Positions 1-8,259 of a stretch of DNA of 37,721 nt are shown piece by piece. The first letter of the stretch is position 1, and each line of letters begins with the position of its first letter. Origin of the DNA: Desulfobacterales bacterium. GTDB lineage: Bacteria > Desulfobacterota > Desulfobacteria > Desulfobacterales > JAHDSC01. Position numbers and translations under genes: made by a program. A model generated the notes under the pieces. That model worked only from the letters and a program-made list of their open reading frames with translations. It was not told the origin of the DNA and ran no database searches. Location: contig JAFGES010000069.1 in NCBI GenBank assembly GCA_016931455.1, positions 1-37,721 on the forward strand, in the 5' to 3' direction.

Positions 1-86
1 ATCGTTTTCAATTGGTGTATCATATCTCTCACTATCAAGCCCTAGTTTATTCCTTTGGTTAATTTGCGAAGCAATCTATGTGCTCC

Positions 87-1790
87 TTATAAAAGATCGA
101 TGGTAAACCGAAAATGGATGCCATCATTCTGAAAGTCATAGTCCTGTTTTTCTGAAGCCGGCTCAAGGGCGTGGGCCACGTAGAGTTCGGCCTCAAGCCT
201 GTCTCCATAGGACCATAGCAACCCCAGACCGATGGAATGCAGTTTGTCATCATGGGCGGACTCTCCTTTATTCCAGGCTGAGCCGAAGTCCATGAACGGT
301 GCCAGATGTACAGTCCACTTTGTCTCGTCAGCATCTGTACGCGGCCAGAGCGGGTAGCGCCATTCAACGGAAAGGTTGTAACCATTGTCCCGGACAAGTT
401 CGTTTTCTCTATACCCCCGAACGGTGTTGGCCCCCCCGAGGGCAAAACGTTCCATGGACAAAAGTCGATCTTCTGAAATCTGGAGGTCTCCCCGAAAGAT
501 AAGCTGCCCCCAACTTTTCCTCAGACGCTGTGCATATTGCACCTGGCCCAACCAAGTCAGAAACTTGCCGTCCGGGAGTCTATTTCCATGAATCGTGGGG
601 CCGAAAAGATCGACACCCAGGCTAAAAGTGGAGCGAAGGGCCAGGGCTGTTGTGGAGGTCCGGTCAACAAAGGATTGGATCAATCGCAGGGCCGTAACGC
701 GGCTCTCACCTGCTTCAGCTCCGGACGTAAAGGAGAAGGGGTCCCCGAGAAGAAAGGTGTTACTCTTCTGAATCTCCAAGGTACCTCCTATTTCCAGAAT
801 TCGGCCAAGCCTGTGCAGAACGGGGTGGTCGAGTGTCAGTTCCACGGTTTCGGTTTCACTTTCAATATCCGCTGATGCAAGTGGTTCCTCAATCACGGAG
901 TTGTTACTGCGGCTGTAACCAAGCGACAGTCGCGTGCCTTCCCCGCTCAAAGGAATGGTATATCTTGCAGCAATTTCGTCACCCCCTTCACTCAGACTAA
1001 AGGAGGCGTCGAGTTTGTCACCAAAACCGGTCAGATTCCAGAGGATTCCTGCCAAGACGCCACGCTCCGCACCTATACTGGGCGGGCGGTGATTGTCCCC
1101 GATGAAACGAAGCGCATAGGGCCGGGACCGGTCGACATGTAGATCAAGAAAGGCCTCACCAGGAGACATGCCGGGCCGAATGCGGCCGTCCATCTGTTCG
1201 ATAAGGGGGTCTTGCAGGAGCAATTGGAATCGTTCCTGCAAAACCTTGATGTTGAAAGGCTGTTCCGGGTCAGGCCAGATCCTTTTCCGGATGTAGGTAG
1301 GACGCAGGCGCCGGTTGCCGGTCACCTCCACATCATCCAAACGACCCTCCTGTATGAGGTAGATGACTTCACCGTCATCCACCTGCTGGTCGGGCTTAAT
1401 AATGGCACCGGAATTTACGTATCCCTTGTCCACGTAATGGCGTGTGAGGCGGTACCGCAATTCCTCCAAGGCCTCCAAGGTGACCGAGTGTTTAAGAAAT
1501 GGAAAAGCAACCCTTCCAAGCTCTTCATCTGAAAAGACTATATTTCCTTCAAAAACCACACTCTTCAAAGTAAAGGAAGTCTTGCCGGGCAATTTATTCG
1601 ACCTTGTTGGCGGCGAGGGGAGAGTGAAGTCAGGACCTGCCGGCTGATGCAGATAATCCGGCAGATCTAGTCGATCTTTTCCGGGCTGAGTCTGAATTGG
1701 AATAGATGGCTCAGATGATTCTTCGGCTTGGCTGGTTACAGCAAAAACCATCAACGTAAGTAACAGGCTTATGTAAGCAACGGTTTTCAT
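87..1790 (-). CDS. Two-partner secretion outer-membrane transporter (TpsB, ShlB/FhaC family)
   Basis: Outer-membrane pore that would export the exoprotein encoded just upstream. The 567-residue protein starts with a clear signal peptide (MKTVAYISLLLTLMVFAVTSQA). A proline-rich linker follows, then two POTRA domains: about residues 70-150, opening with FTLKSVVFEGN, and about 150-225, opening with LDDVEVTGNRRL. The rest is a beta-barrel of about 16 strands. The Omp85/TpsB loop-6 signature VRGY is present in GGANTVRGYREN near residue 455, and the final strand ends FRFTIDLL, as expected for Bam recognition. Length matches the family. Its ATG overlaps the exoprotein stop codon by 4 nt (ATGA), so the pair is translationally coupled. 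Base composition is visibly more G+C-rich than the housekeeping genes, which could mean transfer. Family assignment is firm; the substrate is inferred from adjacency. Confidence 0.93.
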   Translation of the reverse strand: MKTVAYISLLLTLMVFAVTSQAEESSEPSIPIQTQPGKDRLDLPDYLHQPAGPDFTLPSPPTRSNKLPGKTSFTLKSVVFEGNIVFSDEELGRVAFPFLKHSVTLEALEELRYRLTRHYVDKGYVNSGAIIKPDQQVDDGEVIYLIQEGRLDDVEVTGNRRLRPTYIRKRIWPDPEQPFNIKVLQERFQLLLQDPLIEQMDGRIRPGMSPGEAFLDLHVDRSRPYALRFIGDNHRPPSIGAERGVLAGILWNLTGFGDKLDASFSLSEGGDEIAARYTIPLSGEGTRLSLGYSRSNNSVIEEPLASADIESETETVELTLDHPVLHRLGRILEIGGTLEIQKSNTFLLGDPFSFTSGAEAGESRVTALRLIQSFVDRTSTTALALRSTFSLGVDLFGPTIHGNRLPDGKFLTWLGQVQYAQRLRKSWGQLIFRGDLQISEDRLLSMERFALGGANTVRGYRENELVRDNGYNLSVEWRYPLWPRTDADETKWTVHLAPFMDFGSAWNKGESAHDDKLHSIGLGLLWSYGDRLEAELYVAHALEPASEKQDYDFQNDGIHFRFTIDLL

Positions 1791-4700
1791 TTTGCTACAT
1801 TCTCTGAAGAGTCTTTTTCGATTTCTTCCCGAAGCAATTTATCCAAACGTTCACCGCCGAAAGAAGTCGTCGAGGGCTCATCCGGACCTGCCGGGAGCCC
1901 ACCCCGTCCGACAGGAATTAAGGTACTGGGGGTTTGACCCGTTGCAGCCTGGCAGAAGTCTGTTGCCATTTGTAACTTTTCGGCAAAGTCGATGGATAAA
2001 TTTGCTAAAATCCCGCTGATATCCAACTCTGGGACGGCAATATTGATATTACCGGGATTACCATCAGGAGCAGCAGCCTGAATGATATTTATGCCGCTGC
2101 CGGGCTCAAAAAACTTTCTTTCCAATTCGCCGATTTTCAATATTTCCCTTGCCGCGATCACTGTCACTGAGCCGGGATCGATAAAAATATTTCCACCAGA
2201 GGCTTCTTCAGCCGCTGTGTTGGCCTGAATAAATCCGCTGTCGAGTATGAGGACATCAGCCAGACTGGCGGTCCCTTCGATGATAATGTCACCGCCGTCT
2301 CCCGATAGGCCTTCAACGGATGTAGTAATAAGGCCGTCACGCAGAAGAAGCGTTTCTGCTTTAATAGCTATTGTCCCCCCATCAGCATTTTCGGAGGTGG
2401 TCGTTATGCTGCTTCCATTTTTGACATACAATTGGTCCGCTACGAGTTTAATGGCGGCAGCCGGTACATTGTTTTTACTCTCCGCAGTAACTTGGCCATT
2501 CTGATCAAGATGCATACTATTTGAGATGATTTTAATCTTGCTATCGGGAATATCATCGAGACGATCATCTGGAAGCGTATTGAGCGCGGCGATACTGATT
2601 TGGCCATTGTTTTGAATTTTCAAGGAATCAGTCTTGATGAAGATTTTGCCAACATAACCGAGTGCTTCTTTCTCAGCGCGGCTAAATACACCGGTGTTCT
2701 TTTCATTGTTATATCCGTCAATTTGTAAAGAAGAGGCCGTAATCTTTATACTACCAGCATTTCCAACCGAAAAAGTCGTAGTTGCAATTTTTGCATCATT
2801 GGATAGCAACTCAATTTGACCATCAACAGAGACAACTATTGTTCCAGAGTTACCACTTGAACCGATACCTGCTTCGCTTAAAATGCCGCTGACATTTTCA
2901 ATTCTCAGTTCCCCTGCATTGACCGTTACACTTCCCGCATCGCCTGCAGCAAGAGTATCACTTGAAATCAATGCACCATTCAGCAATTCCAGCAGGCCAT
3001 CCACCGTTACCTCCACTGTCCCCGCATTGCCCGTTGAACCTGGATTTGACTGACTTGCAATCCCCGCGAATATGTCTTCCGCTCCTTCAATCTTGAGATC
3101 TCCTGCTTTAACCGTTACACTACCCGCATCACCTGCTGAAAATGTACTGCTTGATATTTCAGCAAAATTTAACAGTTCAAGCCCCCCATCAACAGAAACA
3201 TTTACCATACCAGCGTTGCCCGTTGAACCTGGATTTGCCTGGCTTGCAATACGCGCAAGTCTGCCTTCCGCTCCTTCAATCTTGAGATCCCCTGCTTTAA
3301 CCGTTACACTACCCGCATCACCTTCAGCATAAGTATCACTTGAAATGAATGCACCATTTAGCACTCCCAAAAGGCCATCCACCGTTACCTCCACTGTCCC
3401 CGCATTGCCCGTTGAACCTGGATTTGCCTGGCTCGTAATATTACTCATCCCTTCAATCTTGAGATCTCCTGCATTGACCGTTACACTGCCCGCATCACCT
3501 GCTGAAAATGTACTGCTTGATATTTCAGCAAAATTTAACAGTTCAAGCCCCCCATCAGCAGAGACATTTACCATACCGGCGTTGCTCGTTGAACCTGGAT
3601 TTGCCTTGCTTGCAATACGCGCAAGTCTGCCTTCCGCTCCTTCAATCTTGAGATCTCCTGCTTTAACCGTTACACTGCCCGCATCACCTTCAGCATAAGT
3701 ATCACTTGAAATGAATGCACCATTTAGCACTTCCAAAAGGCCATTCACCGCCACCTCCACTGTCCCGGCCTTGCCACTTGAACCTTGATTTGCCTGGCTC
3801 GTAATATTACTCATCCCTTCAATCTTGAGATCTCCTGCATTAACCGTTACACTGCCCGCAGCGCCTGCAGAATATGTGCTACTGGAAATTCTCGAATTAT
3901 TATTCAGTTCAAGGAGACCAGCCACAGAAACATCTATTGCTCCAGCGTTTCCACTTGAACCGGTACCCGCTCGGCTTAAAATGCCGCTACCATTTTTAAT
4001 TCTCAATTCCCCTGCATTGACCGTTACACTACCGGCATCGCCCTGAGCATCAGTACCACTTGAGATGAATGCACCATTCAGCACTTCCAAAAGGCCATCC
4101 ACCGTCACCTCCACTGTCCCGGCCTTGCCCGTTGAACCCACAACAGTAGCACTTAAAATACCACTGAATAATTCTATTCTGAGTTCCCCTGCATTGACCG
4201 TTACACTACCTGCATCGCCTGCAGAAAAGGTGCTGCTTGATATTGCCGAGCCATTCAGCACTTCCAGCTGGCCATCCACCGTCACCTCCAGTGTCCCGGC
4301 CTTGCCACTTGAATCTAGATTTGCCTGACTCGTAATATTACTCCTCCCTTCAATCTTGAGATCCCCTGCTTTAACCGTTACACTACCCGCATCGCCCTGA
4401 GCATAAGTATCACTTGAAATGAATGCACCATTCAGCACTTCCAAAAGGCCATCCACCGTCACCTCCACTGTCCCGGCATTGCCTTTTGAACCCATACCAG
4501 TAGCACTTAAAATACCACTGAATAATTCTATTCTGAGTTCCCCTGCTTCTATCCTTACATTACCAGCATCCCCCATACCATTGGTACAAGATGAGATTCC
4601 GAAGACATTGTTGATATAAATTTGATTTTTAGCAGAAATTGATACTTCTCCAGCATTGCCCTCTGACCCTACTGCTGTTTCACTGCTTATTCCGGCTATG

Positions 4701-5947
4701 AAATCTTTTTCACGATAAGAGACACCACGCCCTTCTCCATCAAATAGCACATCTCCGGCATCGATTCGAACCGGTCCTGCATTACCATTCCCCCATGTTG
4801 AACTTGTGATGGTTCCAACACCCTGGATGCTTATTGTATCTTCCACATCGACGGCAATTCCAGCGGCATTTCCGATAGCTGCTGGCTCTACTTCACTAAA
4901 CAAACCCGTAAGCCTTTCTCCCTCCTCTTGTTCTATCTGCAGACTTGCAGCCTTTACCTTAACGCAGCCGGAATCCCCGGCTCCAAATGCATTACTCTCA
5001 ACACGGCTACCCCGATCGATCCTGAGCAGTCCGTTAACCGCAATTTCAACTCCACCTTTAATATCATCAATATCGCTATCATTGTTAGCCGATACAGTCG
5101 CAGCACTTATCCGGGCATCGCCTGCGCCCAGAGTTACTCGTCCACCGCCTGCTCCGCTGGCATCCACGCGGGCAGCTTCGATAAGCACCTTTCCTCCTAT
5201 TTTTTCAAACCCACTGTTTTCCAAAAATACTGTTCCGGTCTGATCCCCCATGGCGGTCAACCTGATCTCCCCCCCCTCACTAACCAACGACGCTTCCTGA
5301 TTGTCAGCCCCCTTTATGGTCACATCCCCACCGTCAAGGGACACCTCACTTGACGGCGCAAAGGTCAGGCGACTTCCTTTCAGGACGATGCTCGCCGGCT
5401 GCGGTGACAGGTACCCGAAGTTAACCGGGGTAGCAATACTCAGGGTGCTCTTCCCCAGGTCTGTGGCGCTGAATACATTCCCGTCATCGAACCGCAACTC
5501 ATCAGCAGTGCTCACATGGAAAGCGGCGGGAACATCCACCTGGGCATTAGGTCCAAAGAAAACACCGGCTGGATTAATGAAGAAAAAATTCGCCTGTCCC
5601 ACCTGGGAGCGGAGTAGTCCGTCAATGGTCGACGCTTCGCCGCCAGTTACCCGGCTGATGACGTTATTGATAAAATTCGAGCCGGTAAAGGTGGCACTCT
5701 CATCACTGTTGAGGCCAAACCTTTCGAAGCTATGGAACAGGTTTCCGCCGGATGTCGTACCGAGAGTCTGCGGAATCTGGTAATTCGGACCGGCCAGCGA
5801 TTGTGCCGGGCCAACCGTGCCATCGGTTGCCACATCAGCAGCTAATTCTGGGGGAGCACAAAACAGTATAATAAGGGACATTAAAATGCTTATTAAGGAG
5901 GCGTTTCTTTGTGAATCGAGAAGAGGGAATGGGGGTATCATTTTCAT
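1787..5947 (-). CDS. Two-partner secretion exoprotein (TpsA, filamentous haemagglutinin-like)
   Basis: Secreted beta-helical exoprotein of 1386 residues. A long signal peptide covers residues 1-38 (hydrophobic core LISILMSLIILFCAPP, cleavage near ELAADVA). The TPS secretion domain runs about 40-180, with the typical SFERFGLN, FINNVISRVTGG and FFINPAGVFFGPNA blocks. The middle is a long beta-helix, with about eleven repeats of 59-63 residues between residues 460 and 1080 (anchor GDAGSVTV). The C terminus has the conserved Cys (DFCQAATG) and a GRGGLP motif near residue 1350, as in cyanobacterial-type TpsA proteins. No adhesin, toxin or protease domain is recognisable, so its surface role (adhesion or aggregation) is inference. 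The start is supported by an AGGAG-type ribosome site and a promoter 33-60 bp upstream. It is cotranscribed with the transporter gene. Confidence 0.92.
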   Translation of the reverse strand: MKMIPPFPLLDSQRNASLISILMSLIILFCAPPELAADVATDGTVGPAQSLAGPNYQIPQTLGTTSGGNLFHSFERFGLNSDESATFTGSNFINNVISRVTGGEASTIDGLLRSQVGQANFFFINPAGVFFGPNAQVDVPAAFHVSTADELRFDDGNVFSATDLGKSTLSIATPVNFGYLSPQPASIVLKGSRLTFAPSSEVSLDGGDVTIKGADNQEASLVSEGGEIRLTAMGDQTGTVFLENSGFEKIGGKVLIEAARVDASGAGGGRVTLGAGDARISAATVSANNDSDIDDIKGGVEIAVNGLLRIDRGSRVESNAFGAGDSGCVKVKAASLQIEQEEGERLTGLFSEVEPAAIGNAAGIAVDVEDTISIQGVGTITSSTWGNGNAGPVRIDAGDVLFDGEGRGVSYREKDFIAGISSETAVGSEGNAGEVSISAKNQIYINNVFGISSCTNGMGDAGNVRIEAGELRIELFSGILSATGMGSKGNAGTVEVTVDGLLEVLNGAFISSDTYAQGDAGSVTVKAGDLKIEGRSNITSQANLDSSGKAGTLEVTVDGQLEVLNGSAISSSTFSAGDAGSVTVNAGELRIELFSGILSATVVGSTGKAGTVEVTVDGLLEVLNGAFISSGTDAQGDAGSVTVNAGELRIKNGSGILSRAGTGSSGNAGAIDVSVAGLLELNNNSRISSSTYSAGAAGSVTVNAGDLKIEGMSNITSQANQGSSGKAGTVEVAVNGLLEVLNGAFISSDTYAEGDAGSVTVKAGDLKIEGAEGRLARIASKANPGSTSNAGMVNVSADGGLELLNFAEISSSTFSAGDAGSVTVNAGDLKIEGMSNITSQANPGSTGNAGTVEVTVDGLLGVLNGAFISSDTYAEGDAGSVTVKAGDLKIEGAEGRLARIASQANPGSTGNAGMVNVSVDGGLELLNFAEISSSTFSAGDAGSVTVKAGDLKIEGAEDIFAGIASQSNPGSTGNAGTVEVTVDGLLELLNGALISSDTLAAGDAGSVTVNAGELRIENVSGILSEAGIGSSGNSGTIVVSVDGQIELLSNDAKIATTTFSVGNAGSIKITASSLQIDGYNNEKNTGVFSRAEKEALGYVGKIFIKTDSLKIQNNGQISIAALNTLPDDRLDDIPDSKIKIISNSMHLDQNGQVTAESKNNVPAAAIKLVADQLYVKNGSSITTTSENADGGTIAIKAETLLLRDGLITTSVEGLSGDGGDIIIEGTASLADVLILDSGFIQANTAAEEASGGNIFIDPGSVTVIAAREILKIGELERKFFEPGSGINIIQAAAPDGNPGNINIAVPELDISGILANLSIDFAEKLQMATDFCQAATGQTPSTLIPVGRGGLPAGPDEPSTTSFGGERLDKLLREEIEKDSSENVAK
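2922..4560 (-). repeat. Tandem repeat array inside the exoprotein gene (177/189-bp period)
   Basis: The complement of the GDAGSVTV codons (accgttacac) recurs at 2922, 3111, 3300, 3477, 3666, 3843, 4020, 4197 and 4374, with a decayed copy near 4551. Spacings are exactly 189, 189, 177, 189, 177, 177, 177 and 177 bp, that is 63 or 59 codons. The 12-bp difference is a four-residue insertion (the AEGR/AEDI segment) in some units. Each unit reads as about two to three coils of a right-handed beta-helix. In-frame spacing means unit gain or loss would keep the reading frame. Confidence 0.95.
3111..3842 (-). repeat. Recent 366-bp tandem duplication within the array
   Basis: The two-unit block 3111-3476 (189+177 bp) is repeated at 3477-3842 with few mismatches, for example over the stretch beginning cctgctgaaaatg at 3132 and again at 3498, exactly 366 bp apart. 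The match is much closer than between other units. That points to a recent unequal crossover or slippage event adding 122 codons. Confidence 0.85.
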
Positions 5948-5979
5948 ATACCTCTATCTCCTTTTGATTTAGGCACTAA

Positions 5980-6007
5980 ATTCTAAGATTTGTATTTTTA
6001 ATGTCAA
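5980..6007 (-). promoter_or_regulatory. Sigma70-like promoter of the secretion operon
   Basis: On the minus strand, TTGACA (6007-6002) is followed after 16 bp by TAGAAT (5985-5980), five of six bases matching the -10 consensus. Transcription would start near 5973, giving a leader of about 25 nt with the AAGGAG ribosome site just before the ATG at 5947. Confidence 0.6.
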
Positions 6008-6024
6008 AAATAATAATATCGGTT

Positions 6025-6810
6025 CTAAGCAAGGCTTGCCAATTGAGGGATAATATAGAGTTCTTTAAGTTTCAATCCCGTAGTGATCACCTGGCTGCCA
6101 AACCGAGTCAGATAGTATTTATATGTGTTTGAAACCTTTTTCATCAAACCGTGCGTGAGGAGGCGTTTGAGTATTCTTGAGATTTGGCTTGTGTTTTTAT
6201 CATGTATTTTTTTCGCAGATGCTTGTTTTGAAATCCGCTGACAGTGAATTCACCAAATGCGATTGATAAAAAGACTTTTTGATCATCGCTGTCAAAGAAA
6301 TTAAAGCCTTTATAGTGGCGGTGATTTTCCACGACAGTGGTGGTCACTTTTTCTAGTTTTTTAACTCCGACACTGGGATCTGTTCAGTCCGAGATAAATT
6401 GCAGATACCGGCGATTCGAATCAAAAATAAGTTTCTGCAATGGACCGATACTATATAGTCCCTGGAGCCGACTTTTTTGAATTGTTTCTTTTGTGATGTT
6501 CTACCGTTCGGTAGTGTTTAAAAAAAAACATCATGGGCCGTTGTCTCAACATGAAGAATAAAATAGAGGCCTTTGCCATGGTATGTTTGATTCGGGTTCC
6601 TTCGATTCTTGTTGGAAAGGTGTTGCCCATTTCGTCCTGATAATTAGGGTGAAGCTTACAACCGAGAAAACTGGCGATATTGTTTGCTTTTACGCAGTGA
6701 ATAGTGGTTCATGTAAGGAACAGAACAATGGTCCAACCACAAAATTTAACGGTAAAGAAAACGGCCATACCATATCAACTTGCATATTATACACAACATA
6801 AATAATAATT
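6025..6810 (-). pseudogene. Decayed gene of an uncharacterised family with a C-terminal winged-helix-like region
   Basis: Reading the minus strand and switching frames recovers one continuous protein-like sequence. In order: YNMQVDMVWPF, HCVKANNIASFLG, NYQDEMGNTFPTRIEGTRIKH, a frame change near 6567, GLYFILHVETTAHDV then FFFKHYRTVEH, QKLIFDSNRRYLQFISD, an in-frame TGA at 6386-6384, TDPSVGVKKLEKV, HRHYKGFNFF, GEFTVSGFQNK, another frame change near 6205, ISRILKRLLTHGLMKKV, NTYKYYLTRFG and LKLKELYIIPQLA, with a stop at 6025-6027. At least one nonsense codon, three or more frame changes and an apparent deletion after RIKH make it non-functional. From memory, intact relatives are single proteins of roughly 400-500 residues found in many proteobacterial genomes, of unknown function. 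I cannot check this. The last 60 residues resemble a winged helix. Confidence 0.75.
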
Positions 6811-7152
6811 TATTACCTCAAAGAGGCGTGTTTTGCAAGAAATAAAATGCTTTAATTTGCTGAAAATTATGCGGAGAAAATGTGCCGTCTCCTGTGAAGT
6901 TTCTTTCATTTACAGTAATTCCGATCATTTGTAAAACGATATGAAAGCTGTTTCAAACCATAAGGTAAAGAGGGGAAGCTTCATTCATAAACAGTTCATT
7001 GTCAGGTTCCGGGTAACAATCGTCATCAAACGCCCTTTCCATAGCCACTTTCACTAATGAGAAGTTATCGTTGACTCAATGATCTTCCAGATGTTCGGGT
7101 AATTCATATTGTGGGAGCAGACTTTTGTAATCCGCTTCAATTTCAAGACAGC
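6811..7152. other. Gene-free stretch with weak coding traces on the minus strand
   Basis: No intact gene is present. The minus strand has short open stretches in single frames (ending LPEHLEDH at about 7080, MERAFDDDCYPEPDNELF near 7000, and FSPHNFQQIKAFYFLQ near 6860), each cut by stop codons. These may be the 5' remains of the neighbouring pseudogene or of another dead gene. I do not recognise them. Confidence 0.4.
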
Positions 7153-8259
7153 TTAATCCGCTCTCGACCCTAAGATCTTATTTACCGCTTCCCAAACGGA
7201 CTCAAAACTGATGCTGCTCATACAAAATCCATCCCCCAGCGGACAGTTCGACTTGGAGTGGCCGCAAGGACGGCAAGGGTATTCGGCCGCAATGACCCGA
7301 TCGTGTTTGCGTCGAGGGTACCAGCATTCCCATTTCGTAGGCCCGAATAAGGCCACCGTTGGCGTCTTTACCGCCGTGGCAATATGAATCGGTGCGGAGT
7401 CGTTACCGATCAGACATACACTTTCGGCGATCAAAGCCGGCAGTTCACCCAATGATATACGGCCCGCCAAGTTTAGAGCCGTTTCCTGCATCTTATCCAG
7501 AATGGATGCACAGGCATTTTGGTCTACGGCACTGCCGACCAGTACGAGACGAATCCCATAGGTTTGGATGATTCTATCGGCAAGCTTTGCAAAACACTCC
7601 GACGGCCAACTCTTATACCATCGCCTGGCCCCCGGGTGAATGACGGCATAGGCTTCTCCCGGTTTCAGCCCTTCAATATATAACTTTTCTTGCATATGTC
7701 GGAGACGCTCGGCAGAAATCCAAATCGATGGATGACGATCCTTGACGGGAAATTTCAAAAATTCGGCGACACTTAGATGATGATCCACTGTATGAACAGA
7801 ACCGAACTTTGATTGGACAACATGAGTATAAAACAATTTTCTTCGCAGAAACTTTTTACTATCATATCCGATACGCAACTTTGCACCGGTCATGAAGGTA
7901 AAAAAGGCGGCCCGATCATTACCGGTTATATCTATAACCAGGTCGTAGTGCTGTTTGCGGATACTACGGAGAAACTCTAAGATATAAGCGAAATTACTTT
8001 TAGCTGTTTTATAGTTAAACTCCAGGATTTTATCGATAAACGGATGATCCGAAAGTACGGAAGCCGTATCTTGATTGACGATCACATCCACTTGGGCATG
8101 GGGCAACCCCTCCTTAAAAGCATTTACCAATGGAGTCATTAAAACGGTATCCCCGATATAGCGCATTTTAATGATCAGTATTTTATGTATTTCGTCTCTT
8201 CGAAGAGCGATTGAGTTTTCGGGGGCAAAATTTTTACCGGTAGCTTTGATAATCTTCAT
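7153..8259 (-). CDS. Glycosyltransferase family 9 (lipopolysaccharide heptosyltransferase-like)
   Basis: Cytoplasmic or peripheral enzyme expected to move L-glycero-D-manno-heptose from ADP-heptose to the lipid A-Kdo core. The protein is 368 residues, normal for GT9. The N-terminal Rossmann half begins ILIIKMRYIGDTVLMTPL. The C-terminal donor-binding half has VIHPGARRWYKSWP, CLIGNDSAPIHIA and VALFGPTKWECWYPR, which are the usual ADP-heptose contacts. A four-cysteine segment (CRPCGHSKSNCPLGDGFC) near the C terminus is common in this family. It is the last gene of the hldD-gmhA-hldE-GT39-GT9 operon. Its ATG overlaps the previous stop by 4 nt. That context supports a heptose acceptor role, but WaaC, WaaF and WaaQ types cannot be told apart here. 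Confidence 0.88.
   Translation of the reverse strand: MKIIKATGKNFAPENSIALRRDEIHKILIIKMRYIGDTVLMTPLVNAFKEGLPHAQVDVIVNQDTASVLSDHPFIDKILEFNYKTAKSNFAYILEFLRSIRKQHYDLVIDITGNDRAAFFTFMTGAKLRIGYDSKKFLRRKLFYTHVVQSKFGSVHTVDHHLSVAEFLKFPVKDRHPSIWISAERLRHMQEKLYIEGLKPGEAYAVIHPGARRWYKSWPSECFAKLADRIIQTYGIRLVLVGSAVDQNACASILDKMQETALNLAGRISLGELPALIAESVCLIGNDSAPIHIATAVKTPTVALFGPTKWECWYPRRKHDRVIAAEYPCRPCGHSKSNCPLGDGFCMSSISFESVWEAVNKILGSRAD

Noticed and set aside
3072-3698. Plus-strand open frames opposite the exoprotein repeats
   Set aside because: They are antisense shadows of the repeat codons, low in complexity, and have no ribosome sites.
2922-4560. Regularly spaced short repeats that might suggest a CRISPR array
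   Set aside because: The units are 177/189 bp, coding throughout, in frame with the exoprotein, and lack the repeat-spacer alternation of CRISPR.
6144-6347. A 67-residue minus-strand ORF as an independent gene
   Set aside because: It is only one frame segment of the broken gene; the matching C-terminal part continues in another frame.
6400-6425. GATTCGAATC as a possible tRNA T-loop
   Set aside because: No acceptor or anticodon stems can be built around it, and it codes for DSNR in the pseudogene. No tRNA or rRNA gene was seen anywhere in the window.
6583-6801. A 72-residue plus-strand ORF
   Set aside because: It runs antisense to the recoverable pseudogene, whose minus-strand protein blocks explain the region.
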